This document shows positions 1-8,834 of a stretch of 64,000 nucleotides of DNA, piece after piece; positions within the stretch are counted from its first letter, which is position 1, and every line of letters begins with the position of its first letter. Made by a program: the position numbers and the translations under genes. This DNA comes from UBA6055 sp965214085 (GTDB lineage: Bacteria > Chloroflexota > Anaerolineae > Aggregatilineales > Phototrophicaceae). Where the stretch lies: contig OZ243937.1 of NCBI GenBank assembly GCA_965214085.1, positions 1,240,001 through 1,304,000 of the forward strand. The letters run 5' to 3'. The notes below the pieces were generated by a model, which made no database searches, had not been told where the DNA came from, and saw only the letters and a program-made list of their open reading frames with translations.

Positions 1-333
1 GAAGAGCTGGACTATTGCCGCCGCGCCAAGAGAGCCGGCTGGCAGGTCGCCTATAACGGCCGCGCCATCATCACGCATCACGGCGGCAAGAGCAGCGAGC
101 AAGTCGCGGCGCAGACCATGATCCATTTTCATACCAGCAAGTTGCGCTACTTCCGCAAACATCACGGCTTTGGGCGCTACCTATTTCTACGCGCTATTTT
201 GCTGCTGCAATTCGCCTGGCAGTTGGCGCTCGAATCCTGCAAAGGCGCCCTGGGCCACAAACGCGATCTAAGAGCCGAGCGCGTCCGTCAGTATTGGACT
301 GTTCTCCAGAGCGGCTTGAGGGCCGAGGGATGA
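1..333 (+). CDS. Glycosyltransferase family 2, C-terminal fragment
   Basis: The reading frame is open from the first base, so the 5' end lies outside the window; 110 residues remain. They begin EELDYCRRAKRAGWQV and continue to ITHHGGKSS, the usual end of the GT-A catalytic domain of rhamnosyltransferase-like GT2 enzymes (acidic-D-x-C-R-R, then the HHGG strand). A positively charged, partly hydrophobic tail with a LLLQFAWQL stretch follows. Such enzymes add a sugar to a lipid-linked or surface glycan at the inner membrane face. The stop overlaps the start of the next glycosyltransferase (ATGA), so the two are translationally coupled. Family is fairly secure; the sugar and acceptor cannot be told. 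Confidence 0.8.
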   Translation, partial: EELDYCRRAKRAGWQVAYNGRAIITHHGGKSSEQVAAQTMIHFHTSKLRYFRKHHGFGRYLFLRAILLLQFAWQLALESCKGALGHKRDLRAERVRQYWTVLQSGLRAEG

Positions 334-1454
334 AGATCGGTCTAATCAGCGGAGAATTCCCGCCTATGCCCGGCGGGGTCGGCGACTTCACGCGGCTGCT
401 TGCGAACAACATAAAGGAGCAGGGCCACGATGTTTTTGTGCTGAGCCGCGCAGGTTGCGCTGACGAGCGACTGCCGCTCGACACGGTCCGCAATTGGGGC
501 GCCGGCTGCACCCTCCAGATTCGGCGCTGGGCGCGGCGCTGTGGCGTCGATCTTGTCAATCTACAATTTCAGACGGCCGCGTTCGATATGTCGCCTTTTA
601 TTCACTTCTTGCCGGATACTATTGGCCTGCCGCTGATTACCACGTTTCACGATCTGCGCTTTCCCTACCTTTTCCCCAAAGCGGGCTCCCTGCGGGATTG
701 GATGGTCATGCGGCTGGCGCGGGCGTCTCGGGGTGTGATCGCCACCAATCGCGAGGACGAAAGTAGGCTGAGGTCCTGGTCGCCTTGCCGGATGATCCCC
801 ATCGGCAGCAGTATTAAACGTAGAGCGCTTTCAGCATCGCAGCGCGCGGCCCGCCGCCGGCGAGTCAACGCTGACGACGACTGTCTGCTGCTGGGGCACT
901 TCGGCTTTGTCCAGGCGATCAAAGGCGTGGACTACCTCATCGAGGCTTTGACGCGCTTGAGAAACAGCGGCAAGAATGTAGGGCTGGTATTCATTGGCGC
1001 GCGCAGCAATACGATAGACGACGGCGCCGATAGCCGCTACCAGATCGCTTTAGACGAGCGCATCCGCCAGCAAGACTTGCAGGATGCTGTGCATTGGACG
1101 GGCTATCTGCCTGACGAGGAAGTGTCAGCTTGGCTGGGCGCAGTCGATCTCATGGCGCTGCCTTATGTGGACGGCACCTCCTTTCGGCGCAGCAGCTTGA
1201 TTGCGGCGCTCCACCAGGGTTGTGCCATAATTACCACCGAGCCGGCTCTGGCCGAGCCAGCCTTCGCCCACGGCGATAACCTTTGGCTGACGCCGCCGCG
1301 TTCCTCAGAAGCAATCGAAAGCGCGGTTTTGCAGTTGCATTCCGAGCCACACCGTATACATGCGCTCCGAGCCGGCGCCGCGCGCTTGAGCAAGAAATTT
1401 GACTGGCAAGGCATCACGCGCGACACGATAGATTTCTACCAAGCCTGTCTATGA
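330..1454 (+). CDS. GT4-type glycosyltransferase (GT-B fold)
   Basis: A 374-residue protein. I start it at ATG 330, which overlaps the preceding TGA, because MKIGLISGEFPPMPGGVGDF is the canonical N-terminal beta-strand and glycine loop of GT4 enzymes; an upstream ATG at 294 would add 12 unrelated residues. The N-terminal acceptor domain is followed by the nucleotide-sugar domain (LLLGHFGFVQAIKGVDYLIEAL, then WTGYLPDEEVSAWLGAVDL and the PYVDGTSFRRSS loop). The usual late E-x7-E motif is weak (TEPALAEPAF). The enzyme probably extends a surface polysaccharide together with the upstream GT2 and downstream YfhO and ligase genes. Confidence 0.82.
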   Translation: MKIGLISGEFPPMPGGVGDFTRLLANNIKEQGHDVFVLSRAGCADERLPLDTVRNWGAGCTLQIRRWARRCGVDLVNLQFQTAAFDMSPFIHFLPDTIGLPLITTFHDLRFPYLFPKAGSLRDWMVMRLARASRGVIATNREDESRLRSWSPCRMIPIGSSIKRRALSASQRAARRRRVNADDDCLLLGHFGFVQAIKGVDYLIEALTRLRNSGKNVGLVFIGARSNTIDDGADSRYQIALDERIRQQDLQDAVHWTGYLPDEEVSAWLGAVDLMALPYVDGTSFRRSSLIAALHQGCAIITTEPALAEPAFAHGDNLWLTPPRSSEAIESAVLQLHSEPHRIHALRAGAARLSKKFDWQGITRDTIDFYQACL

Positions 1455-1466
1455 CGGCCATTGCGG

Positions 1467-3701
1467 ATGAATAGAGCTGATAAGTTGTTCCACAACAGGG
1501 ATGCCCGCGCGGTCGCTACTCTGATTATACTTTGGCTGCTGTTTTTCTGGCGCTTGTTCACGCCCATCGCTGCGGACCAGGCGTCGCTGGCAAAGGGCGA
1601 TTTCTCGGGACAATTTGTCGCTTTTGGCGCCTATCAGTATCAGCGAATGTCTCAAGGCGAAATCCCGCTGTGGAACCCCTACAACAACGGCGGCCTGCCT
1701 TTCATTGCCGATACGCAGGCTGCCGTCTTTTATCCGCCGCGCTGGCTCACCATAGGGCTCAGCGCGCTCGGCGGCGGCTGGAGCTACAACGCCTTGCAGA
1801 TGGAGATGACGCTGCATGTGCTTCTGTACACCCTGTTGATGTATCTCTTCGTTCGGCGGCTGACGCTGGCTGATGCGCGCAGTCCGCTGGCGGCCTTCTG
1901 CGCGGCGGTAATCATCGGTTACGGCGGTTACACGACCAGCTATCCTCCCCTGCAGCTCGCTGTGTTGGAAGCGGCGATATGGCTGCCGCTGGCCGCCCTG
2001 GGCATCTTGGAAGCGACGCGCGCTGGCCGGGTCGCGCCGCGATTCATCGCGCTGGCGGGCTTCGGCTTGGGCCTGTCCTGGCTGGCTGGGCATCCACAGA
2101 CGAGTTGGTTCTTGACCTACCTGGTCGCGGCTTACCTGGCTTATCGTTGTTACGCCGGGCGCGTCGGCTGGCGACAGTTTCTCGCTGGCCTGTTCCTATT
2201 GTCGGCCATCGCATTTGGCGTCACAGCGGTAACCTTGCTCCCGGGCCTGGAGTACTTGGGGTTGACAGCGCGCGAAGAATTGGGCTTCGCCGCCAAAGGC
2301 AACGGATTCCCAATTAAGGACATGCTTCAATTTGTCTTGCCCGGCTCGGTAAGCCAATGGTCGCCGCTATACGTGGGTTTGCCGGCGCTATTTTTCGTCG
2401 CTGTCGCTGTCTTCCGCAACAAGAGCGAAAGCCGCTTCTGGCTGATCGCGGCCCTGCTGGGCTTGCTGCACAGCCTGGGCGAAAACAGCGCCTTCTACGC
2501 TTTGACTTACAATTTCCTGCCCGGCTTGCGATACTTTCGCGGTCAGGAGCGGGCGGCTTTTGTCGTTGCCAACAGTTTGGCGATACTGGCCGGACTAGGC
2601 ATCGCCGCGGCGACGACCTGGCCCAATCACCTGTATCACAAGCGAGCGCTTCGACTTTGGGCCGCTTTCACCGCGCTAGTCGCTGGGGTCGCGCTTTTGG
2701 CCTTCTTCGGCTGGACTGCCAGCGCCGATACTTGGGGCGAACTTTTCAACATCGCCCTGCGCAGCGCTTTGGTAGGTTCAGTCGCTTTGCTCTTGCTGCG
2801 CCGCTTGCTGACGGATCCCGGCCGGCTGACTTATCAGCTCGCTCTGATAGCGCTTATCGCCTTCGAATTGTTCTCGGTCAACATGGATCATCCAGCCGTT
2901 TACGACTCCGTGCCGCACGACGAACAACTAAGTATGAAACCGCCACCACTCGTCCAAAAGGTCCTGGATGACGAAAGTCAGCAGCCTTTCCGCGTAGACG
3001 GATTCATCGGCTTGGAAGACAACCACGCCAGCATCTACGGCATAATGGATATGCGCGGCATCAGCCCGCTCTTCCTCAAGGGTCCCTACCACATCATTCA
3101 TCGCAACTACGTCGACAACCCCTTGGCATGGGAGCTCTTCTCTGTCAACTATGTCTTCAGCCGTCAGGAAATATTGTCGGTTCCGACACAGGTTGTTGGC
3201 ATGGAAGCGGGGCAGGCTGGCACAGTCTATCTGCATCGTCTGAATGATCCGCGCCCCTTCGCGCGGCTCTATTACGCGGCTGAGGTCGTTGACAGCGATC
3301 AGTGGGCGCGCGAACTGATGGACGACCCTAGATTTGACGAGCGTGAAAAGCTTGTCGTGCAGCAGGCGCCGAGTTTGAACTTGCCCGGCCAGGCCGCTAG
3401 GGGGAGCGCAAGCGTTGTCTCCTTCGCGCCCGAAGAAATCGTGCTGGAAATCGAAACCGCGGAGAACGCGCTGCTGTCGCTCTCGCTGCCGGATCATCCG
3501 GGCTGGACAGCGGACCTCGACGGCGAGCCGGTTCCCATCCTGCGCGCCTACGCCGGCTTGAGCGCAATCGAAGCGCCCGCTGGCAGACATACGCTTTCGC
3601 TGCGCTTTTCGCCAAGCAGCTATCGAATCGGCGCGGTCATCAGCGCGATCGTCTGGATTGGCCTGGCGCTGCTTGCTTTACGGATCTTGCTCAGGAGATA
3701 G
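1467..3701 (+). CDS. YfhO-family polytopic membrane protein
   Basis: A 744-residue protein with about a dozen hydrophobic segments followed by a soluble C-terminal domain (about residues 480-710) and a final membrane helix. The first external loop carries DFSGQFVAFGAYQYQRMSQG and the IPLWNPYNNGGLPF motif, characteristic of YfhO/GT-C-like proteins. Relatives are implicated in transferring sugars from polyprenyl carriers to cell-wall polymers; exact substrates are mostly unknown. I place the start at ATG 1467 rather than TTG 1461. The gene lies 12 bp after the GT4 gene and 3 bp before the O-antigen ligase, so this is one operon. Role in polysaccharide decoration is inferred from family and context. 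Confidence 0.75.
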   Translation: MNRADKLFHNRDARAVATLIILWLLFFWRLFTPIAADQASLAKGDFSGQFVAFGAYQYQRMSQGEIPLWNPYNNGGLPFIADTQAAVFYPPRWLTIGLSALGGGWSYNALQMEMTLHVLLYTLLMYLFVRRLTLADARSPLAAFCAAVIIGYGGYTTSYPPLQLAVLEAAIWLPLAALGILEATRAGRVAPRFIALAGFGLGLSWLAGHPQTSWFLTYLVAAYLAYRCYAGRVGWRQFLAGLFLLSAIAFGVTAVTLLPGLEYLGLTAREELGFAAKGNGFPIKDMLQFVLPGSVSQWSPLYVGLPALFFVAVAVFRNKSESRFWLIAALLGLLHSLGENSAFYALTYNFLPGLRYFRGQERAAFVVANSLAILAGLGIAAATTWPNHLYHKRALRLWAAFTALVAGVALLAFFGWTASADTWGELFNIALRSALVGSVALLLLRRLLTDPGRLTYQLALIALIAFELFSVNMDHPAVYDSVPHDEQLSMKPPPLVQKVLDDESQQPFRVDGFIGLEDNHASIYGIMDMRGISPLFLKGPYHIIHRNYVDNPLAWELFSVNYVFSRQEILSVPTQVVGMEAGQAGTVYLHRLNDPRPFARLYYAAEVVDSDQWARELMDDPRFDEREKLVVQQAPSLNLPGQAARGSASVVSFAPEEIVLEIETAENALLSLSLPDHPGWTADLDGEPVPILRAYAGLSAIEAPAGRHTLSLRFSPSSYRIGAVISAIVWIGLALLALRILLRR

Positions 3702-3704
3702 CCC

Positions 3705-5204
3705 GTGCCAAGCGCAAATGCAGTCACTATCTGGATCAGCCAACTGGATCGCCGAATGTATGCGATTGTGGTTGGCCTGTCCATTGGCATCGTTGGCGCG
3801 GCGCTGGGCCTGCTGATTGCTTTGCTGGGACCGCTGCTGGCGGCGGCGGCGATTCTAGGTCTGCTGGCTGGCTTGTATGTCATCACCGATGTGCGGCTAG
3901 CGCTCTATGGCATTGTCCTTGTGGTACTGCTGCTGCCTTTCGGGATTCTGCCGGTTAAAATCGCCATCACGCCGACCTTGCTGGACCTGGCGCTGAGCGG
4001 GTTCCTGCTTGTATACCTCTGCCAGTGGATGACGGGGCGCCGCGGCGGCATCAAGCTGACAGCGGCGCATGCGCTGGTCGCGGTCTACCTGATGTGGCTG
4101 GTGCTGGCCTTCGCCCTGGGCTTGCGCCATGCGGGACCAACTTCGTCGACGCTGCGCCAATTCGCCGAGACGATTTTGAGCATCAGCCTGGTTTTCATCC
4201 TGGTCGATCTGCTGCGCAGCCCGGCAATGCTTAGGCGCCTGACGCTGGTGATTCTGTTGGCGATTGGCGCGCAGGCTTTGTTGGCGATCACGCTTTATGC
4301 GGCGCCCGATAATTTGGCTGAGGCGCTACTGGTGCGGCTGTCGCGCATTGGTTATCCGGCCGGCGGCGTCATCCGCTACATCGAGGACAATCCAGCCTTG
4401 CGTGAACGCGCCATCGGCACCTGGGTTGATCCCAACGCGCTGGGCGGCATCCTGGCGACAGCGGCTATCATCATCGCGCCCCAGATCGCCTCCAGGAGAC
4501 CGGTCATCCGCCAGCGCTGGCTGACCCTGCTGATTTTCCTGCTCGTCGCTTTGGCGCTCATTCTGACGGCTTCGAGGGCCTCCTTCCTGGCGCTGCTTGC
4601 CGGCCTGCTGGTTATCGCTGCCATACGCTACCGCCGTTTGCTGCCGATTCTGGCGCTGTCCGCGCTGCTGTTTCTCGTCTTGCCGCAGACTCAGGATTAT
4701 CTTGATCGGCTGGTCCAGGCCTTCCAAGGCGCGGACCTGGCGACGCAAATGCGCCTCGGCGAATGGAGGGACTCGCTGAGCCTGATTGCGCGCTACCCAT
4801 TGGTGGGCGTGGGTTTCACCGGCACACCCGATATCGACATCTACGCCGATGTCGCCAATATGTACCTGATGATGGCGAACCAGATTGGCTTGACCGGGCT
4901 GGTCATCTTCCTGATCGCGATGTCCGGCGTACTGGTCTACGGCGCGCGCGCTTGGAAAGTAGCCAGAGCGCAACCGGAATTCGCCGCCATTCATCTGGGC
5001 TTCCATGCGGCGCTGATAACCGGGCTGGTTAATGCCGTGGCCGATCTGTATTTCTTCCGCCTCGACTTTCAGTCTTCGATCACCTGGTTCTGGCTGATCG
5101 TCGCGCTCTGCCTGGCCAGCTCGCGCCTGGCACGCGAAACGGAGACCGAGCGGGATTGCAGGGAAAACGCATCAAAACTGGTATCCAGTGGACGAGCAAA
5201 ATAA
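3705..5204 (+). CDS. O-antigen ligase/Wzy-like membrane protein
   Basis: A 499-residue protein with roughly 11-12 membrane segments. The signature is the large periplasmic region starting GTWVDPNALGGILAT, then TASRASFLALLAGLL, and the LPLVGVGFTG-like segment (YPLVGVGFTGTPD), which marks the Wzy_C family. These proteins polymerise or ligate lipid-linked glycans. The start is GTG 3705, three bases after the YfhO stop. The last ~15 codons (from about 5159) lie inside a MITE-like repeat, which supplies the stop TAA; the original C-terminus was probably different. Confidence 0.82.
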   Translation: MPSANAVTIWISQLDRRMYAIVVGLSIGIVGAALGLLIALLGPLLAAAAILGLLAGLYVITDVRLALYGIVLVVLLLPFGILPVKIAITPTLLDLALSGFLLVYLCQWMTGRRGGIKLTAAHALVAVYLMWLVLAFALGLRHAGPTSSTLRQFAETILSISLVFILVDLLRSPAMLRRLTLVILLAIGAQALLAITLYAAPDNLAEALLVRLSRIGYPAGGVIRYIEDNPALRERAIGTWVDPNALGGILATAAIIIAPQIASRRPVIRQRWLTLLIFLLVALALILTASRASFLALLAGLLVIAAIRYRRLLPILALSALLFLVLPQTQDYLDRLVQAFQGADLATQMRLGEWRDSLSLIARYPLVGVGFTGTPDIDIYADVANMYLMMANQIGLTGLVIFLIAMSGVLVYGARAWKVARAQPEFAAIHLGFHAALITGLVNAVADLYFFRLDFQSSITWFWLIVALCLASSRLARETETERDCRENASKLVSSGRAK

Positions 5205-5415
5205 ACTGAAAATCACCTACAGAGTGCGCAGAGAGCACAGAGAAAAACAAAAATATGTGTTCATGTCTTTTTTGAACAGTGATTTGTGGTTCACGTTTCG
5301 CTAGTGACTGTTGCCAATTCCAGGCCGCAGATTTAGTAGAATAGTCGTCTAAACGCCTAAAACTCTGTGCCCTCTGCGCTCTCTTTGTTGAAAATAATTT
5401 GATGCAATTGCTCTG
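5159..5415. repeat. MITE-like element, copy 1
   Basis: Non-coding element of about 257 bp with imperfect terminal inverted repeats: CAGGGAAAACGCATCAAAA at the left end and, read on the minus strand, CAGAGCAATTGCATCAAAT at the right end. The interior has subterminal CACAGAG/CTCTGTG blocks and a central part (GCTAGTGACTGTTGCC, GGCCGCAGATTTAGTAGA) shared with copies at 7739 and 59785 in the opposite orientation. The 7-bp word GGGATTG flanks it at 5152-5158 and 5418-5424, a likely target duplication. It occupies most of the ligase-rpsF gap and covers the ligase 3' end. Confidence 0.75.
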
Positions 5416-5543
5416 AAGGGATTGAAGCCACCGTTGCATTCAGCGCCGGAATGGTCTAGCATAGCTGGCCTACAACTGAATCACAGCTTTCCGCTCCGCA
5501 ATGCAAGACGATGCGGGGCTACGATCCGAGGAAAGGAACACTC

Positions 5544-5858
5544 ATGAGAGACTATGAACTGACGTTCATAATCCGCATCTTGCCTTCAGACGAAGAAGTT
5601 AATCAAGCCATCGACCAAGTCATCAGTTTCATCGAAATGGGTGAAAATGGCGTGGTCAAAAGCGTCGACCGCAAAATGTTCGGCCGGCGCCGCCTGGCTT
5701 ATGAAATCAACGGTCAACGCGACGGCCATTACGTTTTCATCAAGGCGTCAATTCAGCCCGAGCACCTGATTGAATTGGAAACAGAGCTCAAGCTCTTTGA
5801 TTCTGTGCTGCGCTACTTGCTGGTGCGGGAAGAGGGCGAAGTGAAAGCCACTGCCTAG
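5544..5858 (+). CDS. rpsF: 30S ribosomal protein S6
   Basis: A 104-residue protein starting MRDYELTFIIRI, the standard S6 N-terminus; the S18-contacting region (DRKMFGRRRLAYEINGQRDG) and the C-terminal LRYLLVREE strand are intact. An ATG at 5511 would add 11 residues with no homology; the Shine-Dalgarno AGGAAAGGA at about 5529-5537 fits ATG 5544. S6 binds S18 in the platform of the small subunit. rpsR follows 88 bp later. The usual ssb between them, and rplI after them, are absent here. Confidence 0.95.
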   Translation: MRDYELTFIIRILPSDEEVNQAIDQVISFIEMGENGVVKSVDRKMFGRRRLAYEINGQRDGHYVFIKASIQPEHLIELETELKLFDSVLRYLLVREEGEVKATA

Positions 5859-5946
5859 GTCCACAGCGAGAGCCGCGACCGTGCTGCTATGCGTGTCGCC
5901 TGGCGCGCCCGGAAACCGATGCGGAAAATGAATGGAGATTTGAAGC

Positions 5947-6264
5947 GTGAGCGAAAATAAAGAACCCAAAAGAGCAAGCACAAGCTCAAGATCCACTCCC
6001 GATCGCGGACGCGGCGGGCGTGGCGGTGGACGGCGCGGCGGTCCCTGGCGGCGGCGCGGTCGTGGTCGGCGCGGCCAGACGACTTATTGCCCCAAAGGGC
6101 GCTGCTTCGACTACAAGGACTTTGACACCCTCTCACGCTACGTAAACGAGGGCGGCAAAATCAAACCGCGGCGTCAAACCGGCAATTGCTCTCGCTGCCA
6201 ACGCGAGCTGGCCCGCGAAATCAAACGGGCCCGTCACCTGGCTCTGTTGCCCTACGTAGATTGA
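5947..6264 (+). CDS. rpsR: 30S ribosomal protein S18, RG-rich N-terminus
   Basis: A 105-residue protein. The core (CFDYKDFDTLSRYVNEGGKI, then ELAREIKRARHLALLPYV) is S18. It is a cysteine-bearing version with CPKGRC and CSRC pairs, likely a zinc site. The first ~45 residues form a basic tail of RG/GGR repeats, longer than in most S18 proteins; this could bind rRNA, which is inference. The start is GTG 5947, preceded by GGAG about 9 bp upstream. It pairs with S6 encoded just upstream. Confidence 0.94.
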   Translation: MSENKEPKRASTSSRSTPDRGRGGRGGGRRGGPWRRRGRGRRGQTTYCPKGRCFDYKDFDTLSRYVNEGGKIKPRRQTGNCSRCQRELAREIKRARHLALLPYVD

Positions 6265-6363
6265 CGCTGGGCCTTTCTCAAGGCAGGGGCCTATTGCTTG
6301 GCGCGTATCCGGCGATCTGAAGCGCGCTGTCTACTGCATATCAATTGAGGAGTTTGCGGATTC

Positions 6364-7704
6364 ATGTCGAAGAAGTCTCAAACGACTGGCGTGCCGAAAC
6401 GCCGCAGACGGCGCAGAGGGGCTGTAGCGGCAGACGGCGCCGAAAATATCACACAGGGCGCGGACGAGTCGTCCTATAAGAGCCGCGCCGAGCGCGAAGA
6501 AGAGCTGCAGAAGTGGGTGATTCGGGGTGTGGTCGCCGTCGTTGGCGTTTTGATCCTGCTGGTGGCCATCGCATTCGCCTTTGAACAGCTGATTATTCCC
6601 AACCAGGTGGTGGCTACGGTTGACGGCCAAGGCATAACCGTAGGCGAGTTTCGCCAAGAGGTGTTGCTGGAACGCAATCGGGTTCTGCTTCAACTCAACC
6701 AGATTCAAGACTCGGGAATCGATCTTCAGCAGTTGTCCCAGCAAGAACCCTATTCCTCCTGGATCAATGAAGTCAACGTGCCGGACCAGTTAGGTCTGCG
6801 CGTGCTGAACGACATGATTGATGACCGCTTGCTGGCGCTGGAAGCCTCTTCGCGTAATGTCAGCATCGATGATGAGGCCGTCCGCCAGGCGGTCGAAGAG
6901 TATTTCGGCTTTGACCCGACGGCTGTGGCTTTAATCGGCGTTGATCCTACGGCGACTCCCGAGCCGACAATCACGCCGACCCCCTTCGTATCGCCGACGC
7001 CCACCTCAACTCCCGAGCCGACCGCAACGCCGGACCCGGCTGCGACCGCCGAGATCGACGCCACCGCCACCATCGACGAGCCAGCCGTTACGCCGCAGCC
7101 GACTGTTGTCGAGCCGACCTTGAGCGCGGATGAAGTTCGCGACAATTTCGTTGAAGCTGAACGCGACTACCGAGCTTATTTTGATCGCGTCGGCGTCGCC
7201 GATGATACCTTGGATGCTTTGTTCGAACGCAATGCGCTGGAGACGCAGCTGGCTCTTGCGCTGGTTCCGGACGATGCCGCGCTGCTCTACGCTGATGTTC
7301 GGCATATCCTGCTGGATGACGAAGAGACTGCATTAGCAGCGGTTGCAGCGCTGAACGCTGGCGAGTCCTTCGCTGCTTTGGCGCGCGCCATTTCTACCGA
7401 CCCGGGCAGCGGAGCGCGCGGCGGTGAACTGGGCGAAGCCTACGTCGGCAACTACGTGCCGGAATTCCGCCAGGCCATCGAAGAGGCGGAAGTTGGCGCT
7501 TTGGCGGGTCCAGTCGAAAGCGAGTTCGGATTCCACGTCCTGCAAGTGCGCAGCAAAGAAGCACGCAGCGGCGCCGAACAAGATTCGCAGCGGGAGCGCG
7601 CGCGGCAGCAGGCTGTGCAGCAACTGAAGGAATCCCTGCGCGAAGATCGCGACGATGAGGTCGAGATCTTCGACATTTGGCTTGATCACGTCCCGCGCAG
7701 TTGA
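6364..7704 (+). CDS. Membrane-anchored parvulin-type peptidyl-prolyl isomerase (SurA/PpiC-like)
   Basis: A 446-residue exported foldase candidate. A basic N-terminus (RRRRRRG region) precedes one membrane helix at about residues 56-77 (VVAVVGVLILLVAIAFAFEQ). A SurA_N-like chaperone region follows (VVATVDGQGITVGEF...). A Thr/Pro-rich linker (TPEPTITPTP..., about residues 197-230) interrupts it. The parvulin domain spans about 315-400: VRHILLDDEE, GESFAALARAISTDPGSGARGGELG and ESEFGFHVLQV. It would help fold proteins outside the membrane. It stands apart from its neighbours with its own GGAG site near 6348; substrates are unknown. Confidence 0.85.
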   Translation: MSKKSQTTGVPKRRRRRRGAVAADGAENITQGADESSYKSRAEREEELQKWVIRGVVAVVGVLILLVAIAFAFEQLIIPNQVVATVDGQGITVGEFRQEVLLERNRVLLQLNQIQDSGIDLQQLSQQEPYSSWINEVNVPDQLGLRVLNDMIDDRLLALEASSRNVSIDDEAVRQAVEEYFGFDPTAVALIGVDPTATPEPTITPTPFVSPTPTSTPEPTATPDPAATAEIDATATIDEPAVTPQPTVVEPTLSADEVRDNFVEAERDYRAYFDRVGVADDTLDALFERNALETQLALALVPDDAALLYADVRHILLDDEETALAAVAALNAGESFAALARAISTDPGSGARGGELGEAYVGNYVPEFRQAIEEAEVGALAGPVESEFGFHVLQVRSKEARSGAEQDSQRERARQQAVQQLKESLREDRDDEVEIFDIWLDHVPRS

Positions 7705-7738
7705 GCCACTGTTCTTAAGCGTGGCTTGGGGCGGTCGT

Positions 7739-8001
7739 CAGGGCAGTTGCATTAAATTGTTCCAACACAGTGAGCGCGGAGGACACAGAGTTTTAGGAGA
7801 TTAAACGACTATTCTACTTAATCTGCGGCCTGGATTAGGCAACAGTCACTAGCGAACTGTGATTTGTCACCATGAATCACAGTCAATATCAGACATGAAC
7901 ATGTATATTGTTTTTCTCTGTGTTCTCTGCGCCCTCTTTGGTTGATTTGCAGTTTAGATTCCCACCTAGTCGGCCGCTATCATTTTGATGCGATTGCCCT
8001 G
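7739..8001. repeat. MITE-like element, copy 2
   Basis: About 263 bp. The left end CAGGGCAGTTGCATTAAAT and the right end (minus strand) CAGGGCAATCGCATCAAAAT are inverted repeats. The interior is collinear with copies at 5159 (inverted) and 59785 (same orientation), including the CTATTCTACTTAATCTGCGGCCTGG block and the CTCTGTGTTCTCTGCGCCCTC block. No clear flanking duplication is visible, so it may be older. It fills the gap between the parvulin gene and fhaA; the fhaA promoter lies just beyond its right end. Confidence 0.75.
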
Positions 8002-8020
8002 ACCGTCTCTTCTTCTCACT

Positions 8021-8048
8021 TTGCCCCATCAGGCGACGCGTCTATAAT
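8021..8048 (+). promoter_or_regulatory. Promoter of the fhaA operon, probably leaderless
   Basis: TTGCCC (8021-8026) and a perfect TATAAT (8043-8048) are 16 bp apart. The ATG of fhaA begins at 8055, only 6 bp after the -10 box, where transcription would be expected to start, and no Shine-Dalgarno sequence fits between. The mRNA would then begin at or next to the start codon. The -35 box is imperfect. Confidence 0.5.
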
Positions 8049-8054
8049 GCAGGC

Positions 8055-8825
8055 ATGAGCGTCAACCCGGTAGACAAGCTGGAATGGCAACTGGAATCGC
8101 TGATTGAAGGCGCATTTATGCGCTTGTTTCGCCGTACCATCGACGCGCGGGATATCGCCGTCTTGCTGCTGCGGGCGATAGAGGACAACGCCAGCGCGCC
8201 AAGCTCACCGCGCGACAGGCCATCCGCGCCCGATCAGTTTCTGGTGCAGATGAATCCGGCTGTCATTCAAGGTTTCCTGGCGGAATACCCGGATTTTACC
8301 CAACGCCTGGCGCGGCTCATTGTTGATTTGAGCGAAGAATCCGGCTTCATTTTGTCCGCCAAACCCAGCATCCAATTGCTGCCCAACGACAAGCTGACGA
8401 CGCTCGAAGCGAAAATTACAGCTGACCGTGTCCCGGCGATGAGCGGCGAGACCGCCACGATGCCGCCGGTTGCGGACGATGCTGTGCAGCGTAGAGCGCG
8501 GAACCCGGCCTTGCATGTCAGTGACGAGCGCGTCATTCCCCTGCTTAAATCGGTCGTTAACGTTGGGCGTGAGCGTTGCAACGACGTAGTCATTGCGGAT
8601 GGCTATATTTCGCGTCATCACTTGCAGCTGCGCCGGCGCTTCGGCTTTTACTCCCTGTTTGATGTCAACAGCCGCGGTGGAACGCGCGTCAACGACAAGA
8701 GCGTGGCGGAGCATCGACTGCGCAACGGCGATGTGATCGCCATCGGCCGCACGACGCTTGTCTATACGGACGATAATGGGCAATCCGCTGGCGCTGGAAC
8801 AACACAGCTTCTGCCCTTGGGCTAG
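8055..8825 (+). CDS. FhaA-like protein (DUF3662 plus FHA domain)
   Basis: A 256-residue cytoplasmic protein. Residues 1-115 match the DUF3662 domain of actinobacterial FhaA (KLEWQLESLIEGAFMRLFRR at the N-terminus). Residues about 165-245 are an FHA domain: VGRERCNDVVIADGYISRHH with the phosphothreonine-binding Gly-Arg and Ser-Arg-His, then N-S-RGGTRVN. FHA domains bind phosphothreonine made by Ser/Thr kinases; in Actinobacteria FhaA regulates cell-wall synthesis through MviN. Neighbouring fhaB, rodA and pbp genes support an envelope role, but no kinase or phosphatase gene is present in this window. Confidence 0.85.
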   Translation: MSVNPVDKLEWQLESLIEGAFMRLFRRTIDARDIAVLLLRAIEDNASAPSSPRDRPSAPDQFLVQMNPAVIQGFLAEYPDFTQRLARLIVDLSEESGFILSAKPSIQLLPNDKLTTLEAKITADRVPAMSGETATMPPVADDAVQRRARNPALHVSDERVIPLLKSVVNVGRERCNDVVIADGYISRHHLQLRRRFGFYSLFDVNSRGGTRVNDKSVAEHRLRNGDVIAIGRTTLVYTDDNGQSAGAGTTQLLPLG

Positions 8826-8834
8826 GTCGGGAAT

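Noticed and set aside
7705..7738. A GCCAC...GTGGC hairpin after the parvulin gene as a terminator
   Set aside because: The stem is short and no T tract follows.
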